NCBI GenBank assembly: GCA_903929065.1
Contig: CAIYTJ010000609.1
Location: 1 to 22,167 of the forward strand
Direction: 5' to 3'
Length of the DNA stretch: 22,167 nt
From: an uncultured Bacteroidales bacterium
Lineage (GTDB): Bacteria; Bacteroidota; Bacteroidia; Bacteroidales; Paludibacteraceae
The notes under the pieces were generated by a model. The model saw nothing but the letters and a program-made list of their open reading frames with translations. It made no database searches and had not been told where the DNA came from. Shown in pieces: positions 1 to 7,417 of the stretch (the first letter of the stretch is position 1; every line of letters begins with the position of its first letter). Made by a program: the position numbers and the translations under genes.

Positions 1-21
1 ATCAGTTTAAACCCCTGTTTT

Positions 22-714
22 TTATAAAGTAATTGAAAGTGAAATGTACCAACCTTTTTGATACAAATTGCCGGTTGTCAATTTGTTAACATTCAACAAT
101 CCCCAATCGTAGCCTCCTTTTAGTTGATATTTATTCCATTGCACACCGCCACCAACACCAATTTGAAGATCAAGTTGGCTCAAATTTGATTTATATAAGT
201 TAGTATATGCAGATGGTATTCCAAGAGTTGCATTATTATAAGTTGAAACTGTGCTTTGAACCTGTGTCAAACCATAATTAACCGTAGGACCGGCAAATCC
301 GAAAAAATTGAGACTTTTTGAAGCAGGCAAATTATAAATTAAATGAACAGGAACATTTATAAATTGACCGTATGTCACATAATTCGTAAAAGTTGAACCA
401 GGCTTAATCTGCATTTTATCCGAATAAACAAGATTATAAAGAACTCCGGCAAGTAAACTAAAATTGTTCTTTAAAGGAAGTTCAGTAGTTAAACCGACTT
501 TCAACCCATTGAAATAGGTAGTGCTGACAGTAGAACCATATTGAGAAGGGTTATTATATCCAACTTCCAACCGATTGGTAAGTTTTTTAAATATAAGTGA
601 ATCCAATGATACTTCAGTTTTCTTTTTCTGAGCAGCTTTTTTAATTTGTGCATTTAAAGCAAAACCGGAAGATAATATTAAGATAATCAAAGAAATGCTG
701 AGTGAACGTTTCAT
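22..714 (-). CDS. Outer-membrane beta-barrel (porin-family) protein
   Basis: A 230-residue secreted protein predicted to insert in the outer membrane. Residues 1-23 form a typical Sec signal (MKR, a hydrophobic run, then ALNAQ). A short Lys-rich stretch follows (IKKAAQKKK). The rest is a series of alternating polar/hydrophobic strands rich in Gly, Tyr and Asn, with FGFAGPTVNYG and LQIGVGGGVQW typical of the small Bacteroidota barrels grouped as outer-membrane beta-barrel / PorT-like proteins. The chain ends in SLSITL, so the terminal residue is Leu rather than the usual aromatic. The ATG at 712-714 is chosen because it starts the signal peptide, and a -7 box (TATCTTTG) lies about 40 bp upstream. 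The gene stands alone; upstream is the bidirectional terminator of ssrA. Ligand and exact function cannot be read from the sequence. Confidence 0.8.
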   Translation of the reverse strand: MKRSLSISLIILILSSGFALNAQIKKAAQKKKTEVSLDSLIFKKLTNRLEVGYNNPSQYGSTVSTTYFNGLKVGLTTELPLKNNFSLLAGVLYNLVYSDKMQIKPGSTFTNYVTYGQFINVPVHLIYNLPASKSLNFFGFAGPTVNYGLTQVQSTVSTYNNATLGIPSAYTNLYKSNLSQLDLQIGVGGGVQWNKYQLKGGYDWGLLNVNKLTTGNLYQKGWYISLSITL

Positions 715-753
715 GTTTTATTTGTATAAATTTCGATACCTGATTTTCGAACA

Positions 754-761
754 CAAAGATA
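754..761 (-). promoter_or_regulatory. -7 promoter box of the beta-barrel gene
   Basis: TATCTTTG on the minus strand matches the Bacteroidota -7 consensus TAnnTTTG. It lies 40 bp upstream of the ATG at 714. No good -33 TTTG is seen at the usual spacing. Confidence 0.55.
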
Positions 762-859
762 GATTTTTTAGTTCATTAAAATGCTATCAAAGTGGTTTGT
801 TTTACTCTCAAATTACTTGTTTTTAACGCTATAGCCCAAAACAATTAAATTGTATTTAT

Positions 860-899
860 AAAAAAGCGTTTAACAAGGCTCATTGTTAAACGCTTTTTT
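860..899 (-). terminator. Bidirectional terminator downstream of ssrA
   Basis: A perfect 17-bp inverted repeat (860-876 with 883-899) encloses a 6-nt loop. The arm contains GCGTTTAACAA and is flanked by A6 on one side and T6 on the other, so the hairpin carries a T-run on both strands. It sits 8 bp past the tmRNA 3' end and insulates it from the beta-barrel gene. Confidence 0.88.
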
Positions 900-907
900 G
901 TTTTAAG

Positions 908-1300
908 TGGAGCTGGAGGGAGTCGAACCCTCGTCCAAACAAGGAAATAATAAGCTTTCTACATGTTTATCTTCGCTTAGGTTTTCGTGCGCTGGCAAGA
1001 CCGAAGCCACCAACCTGCGCCTTATCCTTTTTATTTCATCGCGCCTCCAAGGCTAAGCGTGACTATCCCCGATTTAGCTGCACTTCCATATCGTTGGCCT
1101 CGGAGCGACGGCCGCAGGGAAATGTCCCGTTCCAGCACCTTGTGCCGGAATTAAGCCTAATCTACTCTATTCGATTAAGCAGCAAGAGCGTAGTTATTTT
1201 CGCCAGTTAGTTGTTCGAGAACCGGGATTAACGAGCCGTTTTCTCAATGCTCGACATGCTTACATACCCTTTCTACCTGCTGTCAAAACCAAACAGCCCC
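908..1300 (-). ncRNA. ssrA: Transfer-messenger RNA (tmRNA)
   Basis: tmRNA rescues stalled ribosomes with SmpB and tags the unfinished protein for proteolysis. The 5' end GGGGCTG (1294-1300) pairs over 7 bp, one of them a G-U, with CAGCTCC (909-915) to form the acceptor stem, and the discriminator A is at 908. The CCA tail is not encoded (AC-TT follows). The T-arm is recognisable from GGACGAGGGTTCGACTCCC next to the acceptor. The tag frame reads GENNYALAA followed by TAA at 1175-1204, preceded by a run of CTAACT. The same tag is known from Porphyromonas, which supports a Bacteroidales origin. The length of 393 nt is normal. A strong terminator follows at 860-899. No consensus -7 box is visible just upstream; that space holds a heptamer repeat array (1307-1382). 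Confidence 0.96.
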
Positions 1301-1306
1301 TTTTTC

Positions 1307-1382
1307 AGTTGACAGTGAACAGTTGTAAGTTAACAATAAAATAACTATCAATTGTCAACTATGAACTATAAACTATCAACTA
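1307..1382. repeat. Face-to-face heptamer repeat array (array 1)
   Basis: Four 7-bp units on the plus strand (AGTTGAC, AGTGAAC, AGTTGTA, AGTTAAC; 1307-1334) are followed by an 8-bp spacer. Then come five to six units of the same family in the opposite orientation (1343-1382). Read on the minus strand these are AGTTGAT, AGTTTAT, AGTTCAT, AGTTGAC, AATTGAT and a partial AGTT. The two halves could pair imperfectly as a hairpin. The array fills the gap between rny and ssrA, and the last unit contains the rny stop codon. Confidence 0.85.
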
Positions 1383-2900
1383 TTTCGCATAACTTACCGC
1401 TCTCGTCTCTCTGATAACGGTAATTTTTACCTGACCCGGATAAGTCATTTCATCCTGAATTTTCTTGGCAATATCAAATGACAATAATTCAGTTTCTTTA
1501 TCGTCGATTTTATCTGCTCCAACAATGACGCGTAACTCGCGACCTGCCTGTATGGCATACGTTTTCAACACACCGGGATAAGATAACGCCAGATTTTCCA
1601 AATCGTTCAATCGTTTGATATAAGCTTCCACAATTTCGCGTCGAGCTCCGGGACGTGCACCTGAAATGGCATCACACACCTGTACAATTGGTGCAATCAA
1701 AGTTTCCATTTCCACTTCATCGTGGTGGGCTCCGATAGCATTGCAAATGTCCGGTTTTTCTTTATACTTCTCAGCAAGACGCATGCCAAGAATTGCGTGT
1801 GGCAATTCCGGTTCATCATCCGGCACTTTACCAATATCATGCAACAATCCGGCGCGTTTTGCTTTTTTAGGATTGAGGCCAAGTTCTGATGCCATGGTGG
1901 CGCATAAATTGGCTGTTTCTCGGGCGTGCTGTAACAGATTTTGTCCGTACGAAGAGCGGTATTTCATTTTACCAACCAACCGGATTAATTCAGGATGCAA
2001 TCCGTGAACTCCAAGATCGATGGTGGTACGTTTTCCAATTTCAATAATTTCTTCTTCCACTTGTTTGCGGACTTTCGCAACCACTTCTTCGATACGAGCC
2101 GGGTGAATACGTCCGTCAGTAACCAATTGGTGAAGCGAAAGGCGAGCGATTTCGCGGCGAACCGGATCAAAAGCTGAAAGAACAATGGCTTCGGGTGTAT
2201 CGTCAACAATGATTTCAACGCCGGTGGCTGCTTCTAATGCACGGATATTACGGCCTTCGCGACCGATAATGCGTCCTTTTATTTCATCGGATTCAATATG
2301 GAACACTGTTACAGAATTCTCAATAGCTGTTTCAGTTGCAACGCGTTGAATACTTTGAACGATAATTTTCTTGGCTTCTTTGTTGGCAGTCATTTTGGCT
2401 TCTTCCATGATGTCATTCACATACGACATGGCATTGGTTTTGGCTTCTTCCTTCAACGCTTCAACTAACCGTTCTTTGGCTTGATCGGCAGAAAGACCCG
2501 AAATAGTTTCCAGTTCAGATTGTGCCTGGTGCTGAAGGTGTTCCAACTCTTTTTTCTTGATTTCGATTGCGTGAATTTGCTGATCGTGAGTTTCTTTCAA
2601 CGCATCTACTTCATTTATTTTACGCTGAACTTCGCTTTGTTTCTGATTCAGCTGCATTTCGCGTTGCTGGATTTTTACTTCCCGTTCCTGAACTTTTGCA
2701 TTACGTTCCTGAACCTGCTGTTCGTGCTCAGCTTTGAGGGCAATGAATTTTTCTTTTGCCTCAATAAGCTTGTTTTTTTTGAGCAATTCGGCTTCTGCCG
2801 CTGCTTCTTCAATTGCTCTTTTATTGACAAATCGCAAAAGAACATAAGCTCCTCCACTACCTGCAACAAAAGCAATCAATCCGATTATTATGTTTACCAT
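1380..2900 (-). CDS. rny: Ribonuclease Y
   Basis: Membrane-anchored endoribonuclease that starts mRNA decay. The 506-residue length is normal for the family. An N-terminal membrane segment spans residues 2-24. A long Glu/Lys/Gln-rich coiled coil follows to about residue 190. The KH RNA-binding domain has the GRIIGREGRN loop at 209-218. The metal-dependent HD phosphohydrolase domain (about 325-415) has the His354-Asp355 pair in LLHDIGK and a second HH at 392-393. The ATG at 2898-2900 gives the correct family N-terminus. A near-match to a -7 box (TAACTTTA) lies at 2911-2918. The gene is downstream of zapA on the same strand, separated by a terminator-like hairpin, so it is probably transcribed independently. 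The stop codon lies inside heptamer array 1. Confidence 0.97.
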   Translation of the reverse strand: MVNIIIGLIAFVAGSGGAYVLLRFVNKRAIEEAAAEAELLKKNKLIEAKEKFIALKAEHEQQVQERNAKVQEREVKIQQREMQLNQKQSEVQRKINEVDALKETHDQQIHAIEIKKKELEHLQHQAQSELETISGLSADQAKERLVEALKEEAKTNAMSYVNDIMEEAKMTANKEAKKIIVQSIQRVATETAIENSVTVFHIESDEIKGRIIGREGRNIRALEAATGVEIIVDDTPEAIVLSAFDPVRREIARLSLHQLVTDGRIHPARIEEVVAKVRKQVEEEIIEIGKRTTIDLGVHGLHPELIRLVGKMKYRSSYGQNLLQHARETANLCATMASELGLNPKKAKRAGLLHDIGKVPDDEPELPHAILGMRLAEKYKEKPDICNAIGAHHDEVEMETLIAPIVQVCDAISGARPGARREIVEAYIKRLNDLENLALSYPGVLKTYAIQAGRELRVIVGADKIDDKETELLSFDIAKKIQDEMTYPGQVKITVIRETRAVSYAK

Positions 2901-2959
2901 ATTGCTAATTTAAAGTTAATAATTTATTTTTAGTTAGTTGTTTTTCAAATTTTAGAAAT

Positions 2960-3027
2960 AAAAAAACGCATTGACATTGACACATAAAAATCCCGGTTTG
3001 GAATTTTTTACTTGTCAAAGTAATGCG
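2960..3027 (-). terminator. Long hairpin with U-tract after zapA (terminator; possible 6S-like RNA)
   Basis: On the minus strand CGCATT...TTTGACA (3013-3027) pairs with TGTCAA...AATGCG (2967-2982) with a bulge, followed directly by T7 (2960-2966). The central part contains a second inverted repeat (AAAAATTCC with GGGATTTTT), giving a rod about 60 nt long with internal loops. It best fits an intrinsic terminator for the zapB-like/zapA pair. The zapA-linked position and the interrupted rod also recall 6S RNA, but the element is shorter than usual. Confidence 0.65.
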
Positions 3028-3052
3028 TGAAAGGAATGTTTATCAAACGATT

Positions 3053-3346
3053 TTATTCACCGGACAATAAGAGTTTCAACTCGTTATCCAGTTCCTGAAT
3101 TTTTTCAGCCAACGGCACTTTATCCTCACTCAGCTCTTGTTTAGAAACAATCACTGCTATTTGAAATGCCACCATAATAAGTATTTCCTCGGAAGGACGC
3201 TGGTTATAAATTTTCTGGAACCTTGCCAGATAACTATTAACCAGTTTTTCGGCTTTCCGATATAATTCCTCGTCTTTACGGGGAATATTCAGTGGCATTC
3301 GTAAGCCACTAATCTGAACATTTATTATAAAATTATCGTCTTTCAT
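3053..3346 (-). CDS. zapA: Cell division protein ZapA
   Basis: ZapA binds FtsZ and promotes bundling of the division-ring filaments in the cytoplasm. The 97-residue protein has the family layout. An N-terminal beta-rich part (INVQISGLRMPLNIP) is followed by a conserved region, EELYRKAEKLVNSYLARF. A helical part with MVAFQIAVIVSKQEL leads into a C-terminal coiled coil (LAEKIQELDNELKLLL). It starts 5 bp after the stop of the zapB-like gene, so the two almost certainly form an operon. A hairpin followed by a U-tract lies directly downstream. The same gene order with rny downstream is common in Bacteroidota. Confidence is high for the family; which residues touch FtsZ is not visible. Confidence 0.9.
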   Translation of the reverse strand: MKDDNFIINVQISGLRMPLNIPRKDEELYRKAEKLVNSYLARFQKIYNQRPSEEILIMVAFQIAVIVSKQELSEDKVPLAEKIQELDNELKLLLSGE

Positions 3347-3351
3347 AAGCT

Positions 3352-3645
3352 CTATTCATCCAAAAGAGCCAAACATTTGTCAATTTCCCGCACCATTTTT
3401 GCAATCTGTTTTTGTGATTCGGCTTTCTCAATTTCCGAACCGCCTAAATTACTTGCAATTCTCAAATGATCGCAATTTTTTCGAAGTTCCAGAATTTCCT
3501 GATGGGCTTTCATTAAATCGGTCTGTTTTCGGTCTAATTCAGCTGCTAATAAGGAATTTTGTTCGTGTAATGACTTATACTCCGAAATCAATTTTCGCAG
3601 TCTTTTTTCAAACGCGTGTATCAGTTCCTCGTATTTATTCGTCAT
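3352..3645 (-). CDS. ZapB-like coiled-coil protein
   Basis: A 97-residue, highly charged protein that is mostly one coiled coil. Heptad-like spacing of Leu/Ile is seen in FEKRLRKLISEYKSLHEQ and in AELDRKQTDLMKAHQEI, and a second helix covers EIEKAESQKQIAKMVREIDK to the C-terminus. There is no signal peptide or membrane segment, so it is cytoplasmic. It lies 5 bp upstream of zapA in the same operon, the position of a conserved small coiled-coil gene in Bacteroidota, so a role at the division ring with ZapA is a fair inference. Orthology to proteobacterial ZapB is not shown by the sequence. A -7 box lies 19 bp upstream of the ATG at 3645. Confidence 0.75.
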   Translation of the reverse strand: MTNKYEELIHAFEKRLRKLISEYKSLHEQNSLLAAELDRKQTDLMKAHQEILELRKNCDHLRIASNLGGSEIEKAESQKQIAKMVREIDKCLALLDE

Positions 3646-3663
3646 TTTTCAAAAAAATCTACA

Positions 3664-3671
3664 CAAAAATA
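3664..3671 (-). promoter_or_regulatory. -7 box of the zapB-like/zapA operon
   Basis: TATTTTTG on the minus strand matches TAnnTTTG. A partial -33 (TTTA, 3691-3694) lies upstream at the 19-bp spacing. The leader would be very short, about 12-15 nt. Confidence 0.55.
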
Positions 3672-3722
3672 CGCTTTTGCTTTGAAATAGTAAAATGTTT
3701 TGTGCTTTTTTCAGGAAAATCG

Positions 3723-5420
3723 TTATTTATGTTCTCCTTTTGTGTCCTTAGAATTCACAATTTCCTCTGCTCGTGCCAACGCTTCATTGATATTGCTGCA
3801 AACATTAATAGTTCCCAATAGTTCCACAATGCCATTTTTTTCTAAAACGGCATGAACATTTTCGTTGACACCCGATAGCAAAATCTGAACTTTGTCTTTT
3901 TGCGCCGATTTGATCAGATTTTTAAGGTTATGCGCACCGGTCGAATCCATAAACGGTACTTTTCGCATACGGATAATCTGCACTTTATTACGGTCGCTAA
4001 TGGTTTTCATTGTTTCTTCAAACTTATTGGCAACGCCAAAAAAGAATGGACCTTCAATTTCGTACACTTCCACACCGGTTGGCAAATGCAGTTTCTCTGT
4101 ATCCACGCTTCCTTCTACAAAATCTGCTTCATGAACTTTCTCTTTGAAAATTGAAATGGAAGAAGTTTCGGAAATACGGCGGATAAACAGCACGGCCGCC
4201 ATTAATAATCCTATTTCAATGGCAATAGTCAAATCGAAAATTACTGTCAGACTGAATGTGGCAAGCAAAACGGCCACATCCGATTTGGCGTTTTTCAGCA
4301 GTCCTTTGAAGGTTCGCCATTCGCTCATATTATACGAAACAATTATCAACACGCCTGCCAGACACGCCATGGGTATATGTTTGGTAAGTCCGCCTAAAAA
4401 CAGCAGAATCAGTGCCAGCACCACGGCATGAATAATTCCGGCTACCGGAGTTCGTCCACCGTTATTGATATTTGTCATCGTTCGTGCAATGGCTCCGGTG
4501 GCAGGAATACCGCCAAAAATCGGTGCCACAATGTTAGCAATTCCCTGTGCTATCAATTCCGTATTCGAACTATGTCTGTCGCCAATCACACCATCGGCCA
4601 CCGTTGCAGAAAGCAGCGATTCTATTGCACCCAGCATGGCAATGGTAAACGCAGTCGGTAGCAACATTCTAATGGCTGCAAAATCTATTTGCGGTGTAGC
4701 GGCTTTTGGAAGTGACGGATTAATGGTGAACCGGTCGCCAATGGTTTCAATGCCGGTAATCCCGAATTTATTACGTAAAATATATACCAAAACCGTCATT
4801 ACGATTATGGCAATAAGCGATCCCGGAATTTTCTTTGAAAATTTAGGAGTTACAGCAATAATCACTATTGAAACGATACCGACTCCAAATGCCCAAAAGT
4901 TCACGGAATCAAAATGTTGTCCGTACGTAATCCATTTGCTGATAAAATCCCCGGGAACTTTGTCGATATGAAGTCCGAATAAATCTTTGATCTGTGTGGC
5001 AAAAATGGTAAGCGCAATCCCGCTGGTGAACCCGACAATAACCGGATAAGGAATAAATTTAATAACGGCGCCAAGTTTGAAAACTCCCATCAGAATCAGC
5101 ATCACACCGGCAATCATGGTTGCAATAGCCAATCCGGCCACTCCGAATTGCTGAACAATGCCGTAAACAATAACGATAAAAGCACCTGTTGGACCGCCAA
5201 TCTGTACTTTACTTCCTCCAAAGAATGAAATAATAAAACCGGCAATAATGGCTGTATAAATACCTTTTTCGGGCGATACACCCGAGGCGATTCCAAAGGC
5301 GATTGCCAGCGGTAAAGCCACGATTCCTACAATGATACCGGCCATGGCATCTGCATAAAACTGCTCTTTCGTATAATTTTTGAGCGTACTGAATAATTTC
5401 GGATGAAAATGAATCTGCAT
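3723..5420 (-). CDS. SulP family anion transporter with STAS domain
   Basis: Inner-membrane anion permease of the SulP/SLC26 family (sulfate, bicarbonate or dicarboxylate; the substrate cannot be read from sequence). The protein has 565 residues. About 12 hydrophobic segments cover residues 22-440. The family signature region GGSKVQIGGPTGAF is at about 68-81. A C-terminal STAS domain spans about 449-555 with the conserved DSTG at 492-495. The frame is open upstream to 5594, but the start at 5418-5420 (MQIHFHPK) is preferred. It gives the normal short cytoplasmic N-terminus, and the -7 box TACCTTTG (5446-5453) lies just before it, inside the longer frame. No carbonic anhydrase or sulfur-assimilation gene is adjacent to suggest a substrate. 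It is divergent from ispG across a 176-bp intergenic region. Confidence 0.92.
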   Translation of the reverse strand: MQIHFHPKLFSTLKNYTKEQFYADAMAGIIVGIVALPLAIAFGIASGVSPEKGIYTAIIAGFIISFFGGSKVQIGGPTGAFIVIVYGIVQQFGVAGLAIATMIAGVMLILMGVFKLGAVIKFIPYPVIVGFTSGIALTIFATQIKDLFGLHIDKVPGDFISKWITYGQHFDSVNFWAFGVGIVSIVIIAVTPKFSKKIPGSLIAIIVMTVLVYILRNKFGITGIETIGDRFTINPSLPKAATPQIDFAAIRMLLPTAFTIAMLGAIESLLSATVADGVIGDRHSSNTELIAQGIANIVAPIFGGIPATGAIARTMTNINNGGRTPVAGIIHAVVLALILLFLGGLTKHIPMACLAGVLIIVSYNMSEWRTFKGLLKNAKSDVAVLLATFSLTVIFDLTIAIEIGLLMAAVLFIRRISETSSISIFKEKVHEADFVEGSVDTEKLHLPTGVEVYEIEGPFFFGVANKFEETMKTISDRNKVQIIRMRKVPFMDSTGAHNLKNLIKSAQKDKVQILLSGVNENVHAVLEKNGIVELLGTINVCSNINEALARAEEIVNSKDTKGEHK

Positions 5421-5445
5421 GTTGATTTTATTTTGTAAACGACTG

Positions 5446-5453
5446 CAAAGGTA
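5446..5453 (-). promoter_or_regulatory. -7 box of the SulP gene
   Basis: TACCTTTG on the minus strand is a full TAnnTTTG match 25 bp upstream of the chosen ATG, and it helps to reject the longer start at 5594. No convincing -33 element is seen. Confidence 0.6.
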
Positions 5454-5495
5454 CGGCTTTTTGACAAAAAGTGTTCTATTAAAATAGTCTAATTC

Positions 5496-5525
5496 AATTG
5501 TGCGCTTATTTTCAGGAGCACAATT
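5496..5525. promoter_or_regulatory. Inverted repeat between the sulP and ispG promoters
   Basis: AATTGTGC (5496-5503) and GCACAATT (5518-5525) form a perfect 8-bp dyad around 14 bp. After one mismatch it extends by 3 more pairs. It lies about 43 bp from each of the two divergent -7 boxes, a plausible operator position. There is no T-run, so it is not a terminator. Confidence 0.4.
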
Positions 5526-5569
5526 AAATAACTTTTTCTCTTCCTTCGTGTTACTTTCTGTAAAAAGTG

Positions 5570-5577
5570 TAATTTTG
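5570..5577 (+). promoter_or_regulatory. -7 box of ispG
   Basis: TAATTTTG matches TAnnTTTG and lies 19 bp before the ispG ATG at 5597, so the leader would be only about 12-15 nt. The -33 position (19-bp spacing) reads CGTG, a poor match. Confidence 0.6.
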
Positions 5578-5596
5578 CAACACAATTTATTCAACC

Positions 5597-7357
5597 ATGT
5601 GGAAACTCAATCAATTCAATTATAACCGCCGGATTTCTTCGGTGGTCAAAATCGGAAACCTGCTTTTAGGCGGTAACTATCCCATTCGGCTGCAGTCGAT
5701 GGCCAATACCGATACCAACGATATTGAAAAATCCGTGGCTCAATGCCTGCGGATTGTCGAATCAGGTGGCGAACTGGTGAGATTTACGGCACAGGGAGTT
5801 CGTGAAGCTGAAAGTCTAAAACTGATTTGGGATGGAATTCGTGCAAAAGGTTGCGATGTGCCGTTGGTTGCCGATATTCATTTCAATGCCAATGCGGCCG
5901 ATGTGGCCGCGAAATTCGTTGAGAAAGTGCGCATCAATCCCGGGAATTATGTAGGAAGTGTAAAAATTGGCGATACTTCTGATTATACCGACGAAGAATT
6001 TGAAGCAGAATATCAAAAAGTCCGCGCCCGTTTTATTCCGTTTCTGGAAATCTGCAAACAACATAATAGCGCCATTCGTATTGGAGTGAACCACGGTTCG
6101 CTGAGTGAACGGATGATGAACCGTTACGGCGACACATCGCGTGGAATGGTGGAGTCCTGCATAGAATTCTTGCGTATTTGCCACGAAGAAAATTTCAACG
6201 ATGTGGTTATTTCCATGAAAACATCCAATACGGTGATGATGGTGCAAACAGTGCGGTTGCTGGTGGATGAAATGGCCAAGGAAAATCTGCATTTTCCGTT
6301 GCATTTGGGAGTTACCGAAGCGGGCGATGGCGAAGATGGCCGCATTAAATCGGCTGTTGGCATTGGAGCTTTGCTGGCCGATGGCATTGGCGATACCATT
6401 CGTGTGTCACTGAGCGAAGAGCCAGAAGCCGAAATTCCGGTGGCAAAATCGCTGGTTTCGTATATTTCAGAAAGGGAAAATCATAAACCAATCGTTGCTG
6501 CCGAAAATCTGCTGTTCGACCAGTATGAATATGCCCGGCGAAAAACCCATGCAGTTGGAATTGTCGGCGACGAAAATGTACCGGTGGTTTTGGCTTCAAA
6601 AGATGGAGATTTTGTAATTTCTCCCGATTTTATATTGGAACATTCAGAAAATAAAGTTTATTCAGTTGCTGAAATTGATTTACTCTTGCACGATGCTTCT
6701 GAAATGAAGTTTTTGAAAATGAGCTTTCCGGAGTTGAATCCTAAATTGTTGGGATTATTTATTGAAAGAAGGGATATTGTGGTGTTGCTGACAACCAATC
6801 ATTTAAATGGAGTGGGAGAGCAGCGGGCATTTTTCCATACGTTATTAAATGCGGGATGCACGGTTCCGGTTATTCTTTGCCGGAATTATGCTGAAAAAGA
6901 TTTGCAGCAATTGCAGATTAAAGCGGCTGCCGATTTGGGTGTACTATTTATTGACGGCTTTGGCGATGGCATTTTTATTGAAAATGAAGGTCAAATTTCA
7001 GCAGAAGAAATTAATTCGGTGGCTTTCGGCATTTTGCAGGCTTCGCGGGTAAGGGTAACCAAAACGGAATATATTTCCTGTCCCGGCTGCGGACGAACCA
7101 TGTTTAATCTTCAAACGGTGATTGCACGAATCAAAGCCCGAACTTCGCATTTGAAAGGATTGAAAATCGGAATTATGGGTTGCATCGTAAATGGTCCCGG
7201 CGAAATGGCCGATGCTGATTACGGCTACGTGGGTGCCGGTCGTGGGAAAGTGAGTTTATACAAGAAAAAAGAATGTGTGGAACGGAATATTCATGAAAAC
7301 GAAGCCGTTGATAAGTTGATTGAATTGATAAAAGTAAACGGCGACTGGCATGAATAG
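5597..7357 (+). CDS. ispG: 4-hydroxy-3-methylbut-2-en-1-yl diphosphate synthase (large form)
   Basis: Penultimate enzyme of the MEP isoprenoid pathway. It converts ME-cPP to HMBPP using a 4Fe-4S cluster. The protein has 586 residues, longer than the roughly 370-residue proteobacterial type. The N-terminal TIM barrel (about 10-270) contains PIRLQSMANTDTND and VADIHFNA. A middle insertion domain (about 280-490) is typical of the plant and Bacteroidota/Chlamydia type. The C-terminal reductase-like domain carries the cluster ligands Cys495 and Cys498 (CPGC), Cys529 (MGCIVNGPGE) and Glu536. The ATG at 5597 follows a -7 box and gives the expected N-terminus. The next gene begins 60 bp downstream with its own -7 box. 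Confidence 0.97.
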   Translation: MWKLNQFNYNRRISSVVKIGNLLLGGNYPIRLQSMANTDTNDIEKSVAQCLRIVESGGELVRFTAQGVREAESLKLIWDGIRAKGCDVPLVADIHFNANAADVAAKFVEKVRINPGNYVGSVKIGDTSDYTDEEFEAEYQKVRARFIPFLEICKQHNSAIRIGVNHGSLSERMMNRYGDTSRGMVESCIEFLRICHEENFNDVVISMKTSNTVMMVQTVRLLVDEMAKENLHFPLHLGVTEAGDGEDGRIKSAVGIGALLADGIGDTIRVSLSEEPEAEIPVAKSLVSYISERENHKPIVAAENLLFDQYEYARRKTHAVGIVGDENVPVVLASKDGDFVISPDFILEHSENKVYSVAEIDLLLHDASEMKFLKMSFPELNPKLLGLFIERRDIVVLLTTNHLNGVGEQRAFFHTLLNAGCTVPVILCRNYAEKDLQQLQIKAAADLGVLFIDGFGDGIFIENEGQISAEEINSVAFGILQASRVRVTKTEYISCPGCGRTMFNLQTVIARIKARTSHLKGLKIGIMGCIVNGPGEMADADYGYVGAGRGKVSLYKKKECVERNIHENEAVDKLIELIKVNGDWHE

Positions 7358-7378
7358 CAGAATTGCACTGGAAATTGC

Positions 7379-7386
7379 TATTTTTG
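7379..7386 (+). promoter_or_regulatory. -7 box upstream of the 7418 gene
   Basis: TATTTTTG matches TAnnTTTG and lies 31 bp before the ATG at 7418, just after the ispG stop. The outer-membrane protein and S41 genes may therefore be transcribed separately from ispG. No clear -33 is visible. Confidence 0.5.
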
Positions 7387-7417
7387 CAACTATAATTCCG
7401 CAAACACAAAACTTCTG

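Noticed and set aside
5421..5594. N-terminal extension of the SulP protein by 58 residues
   Set aside because: The extension is not hydrophobic or family-like, and the -7 box TACCTTTG lies within it, so the shorter start at 5420 is preferred.
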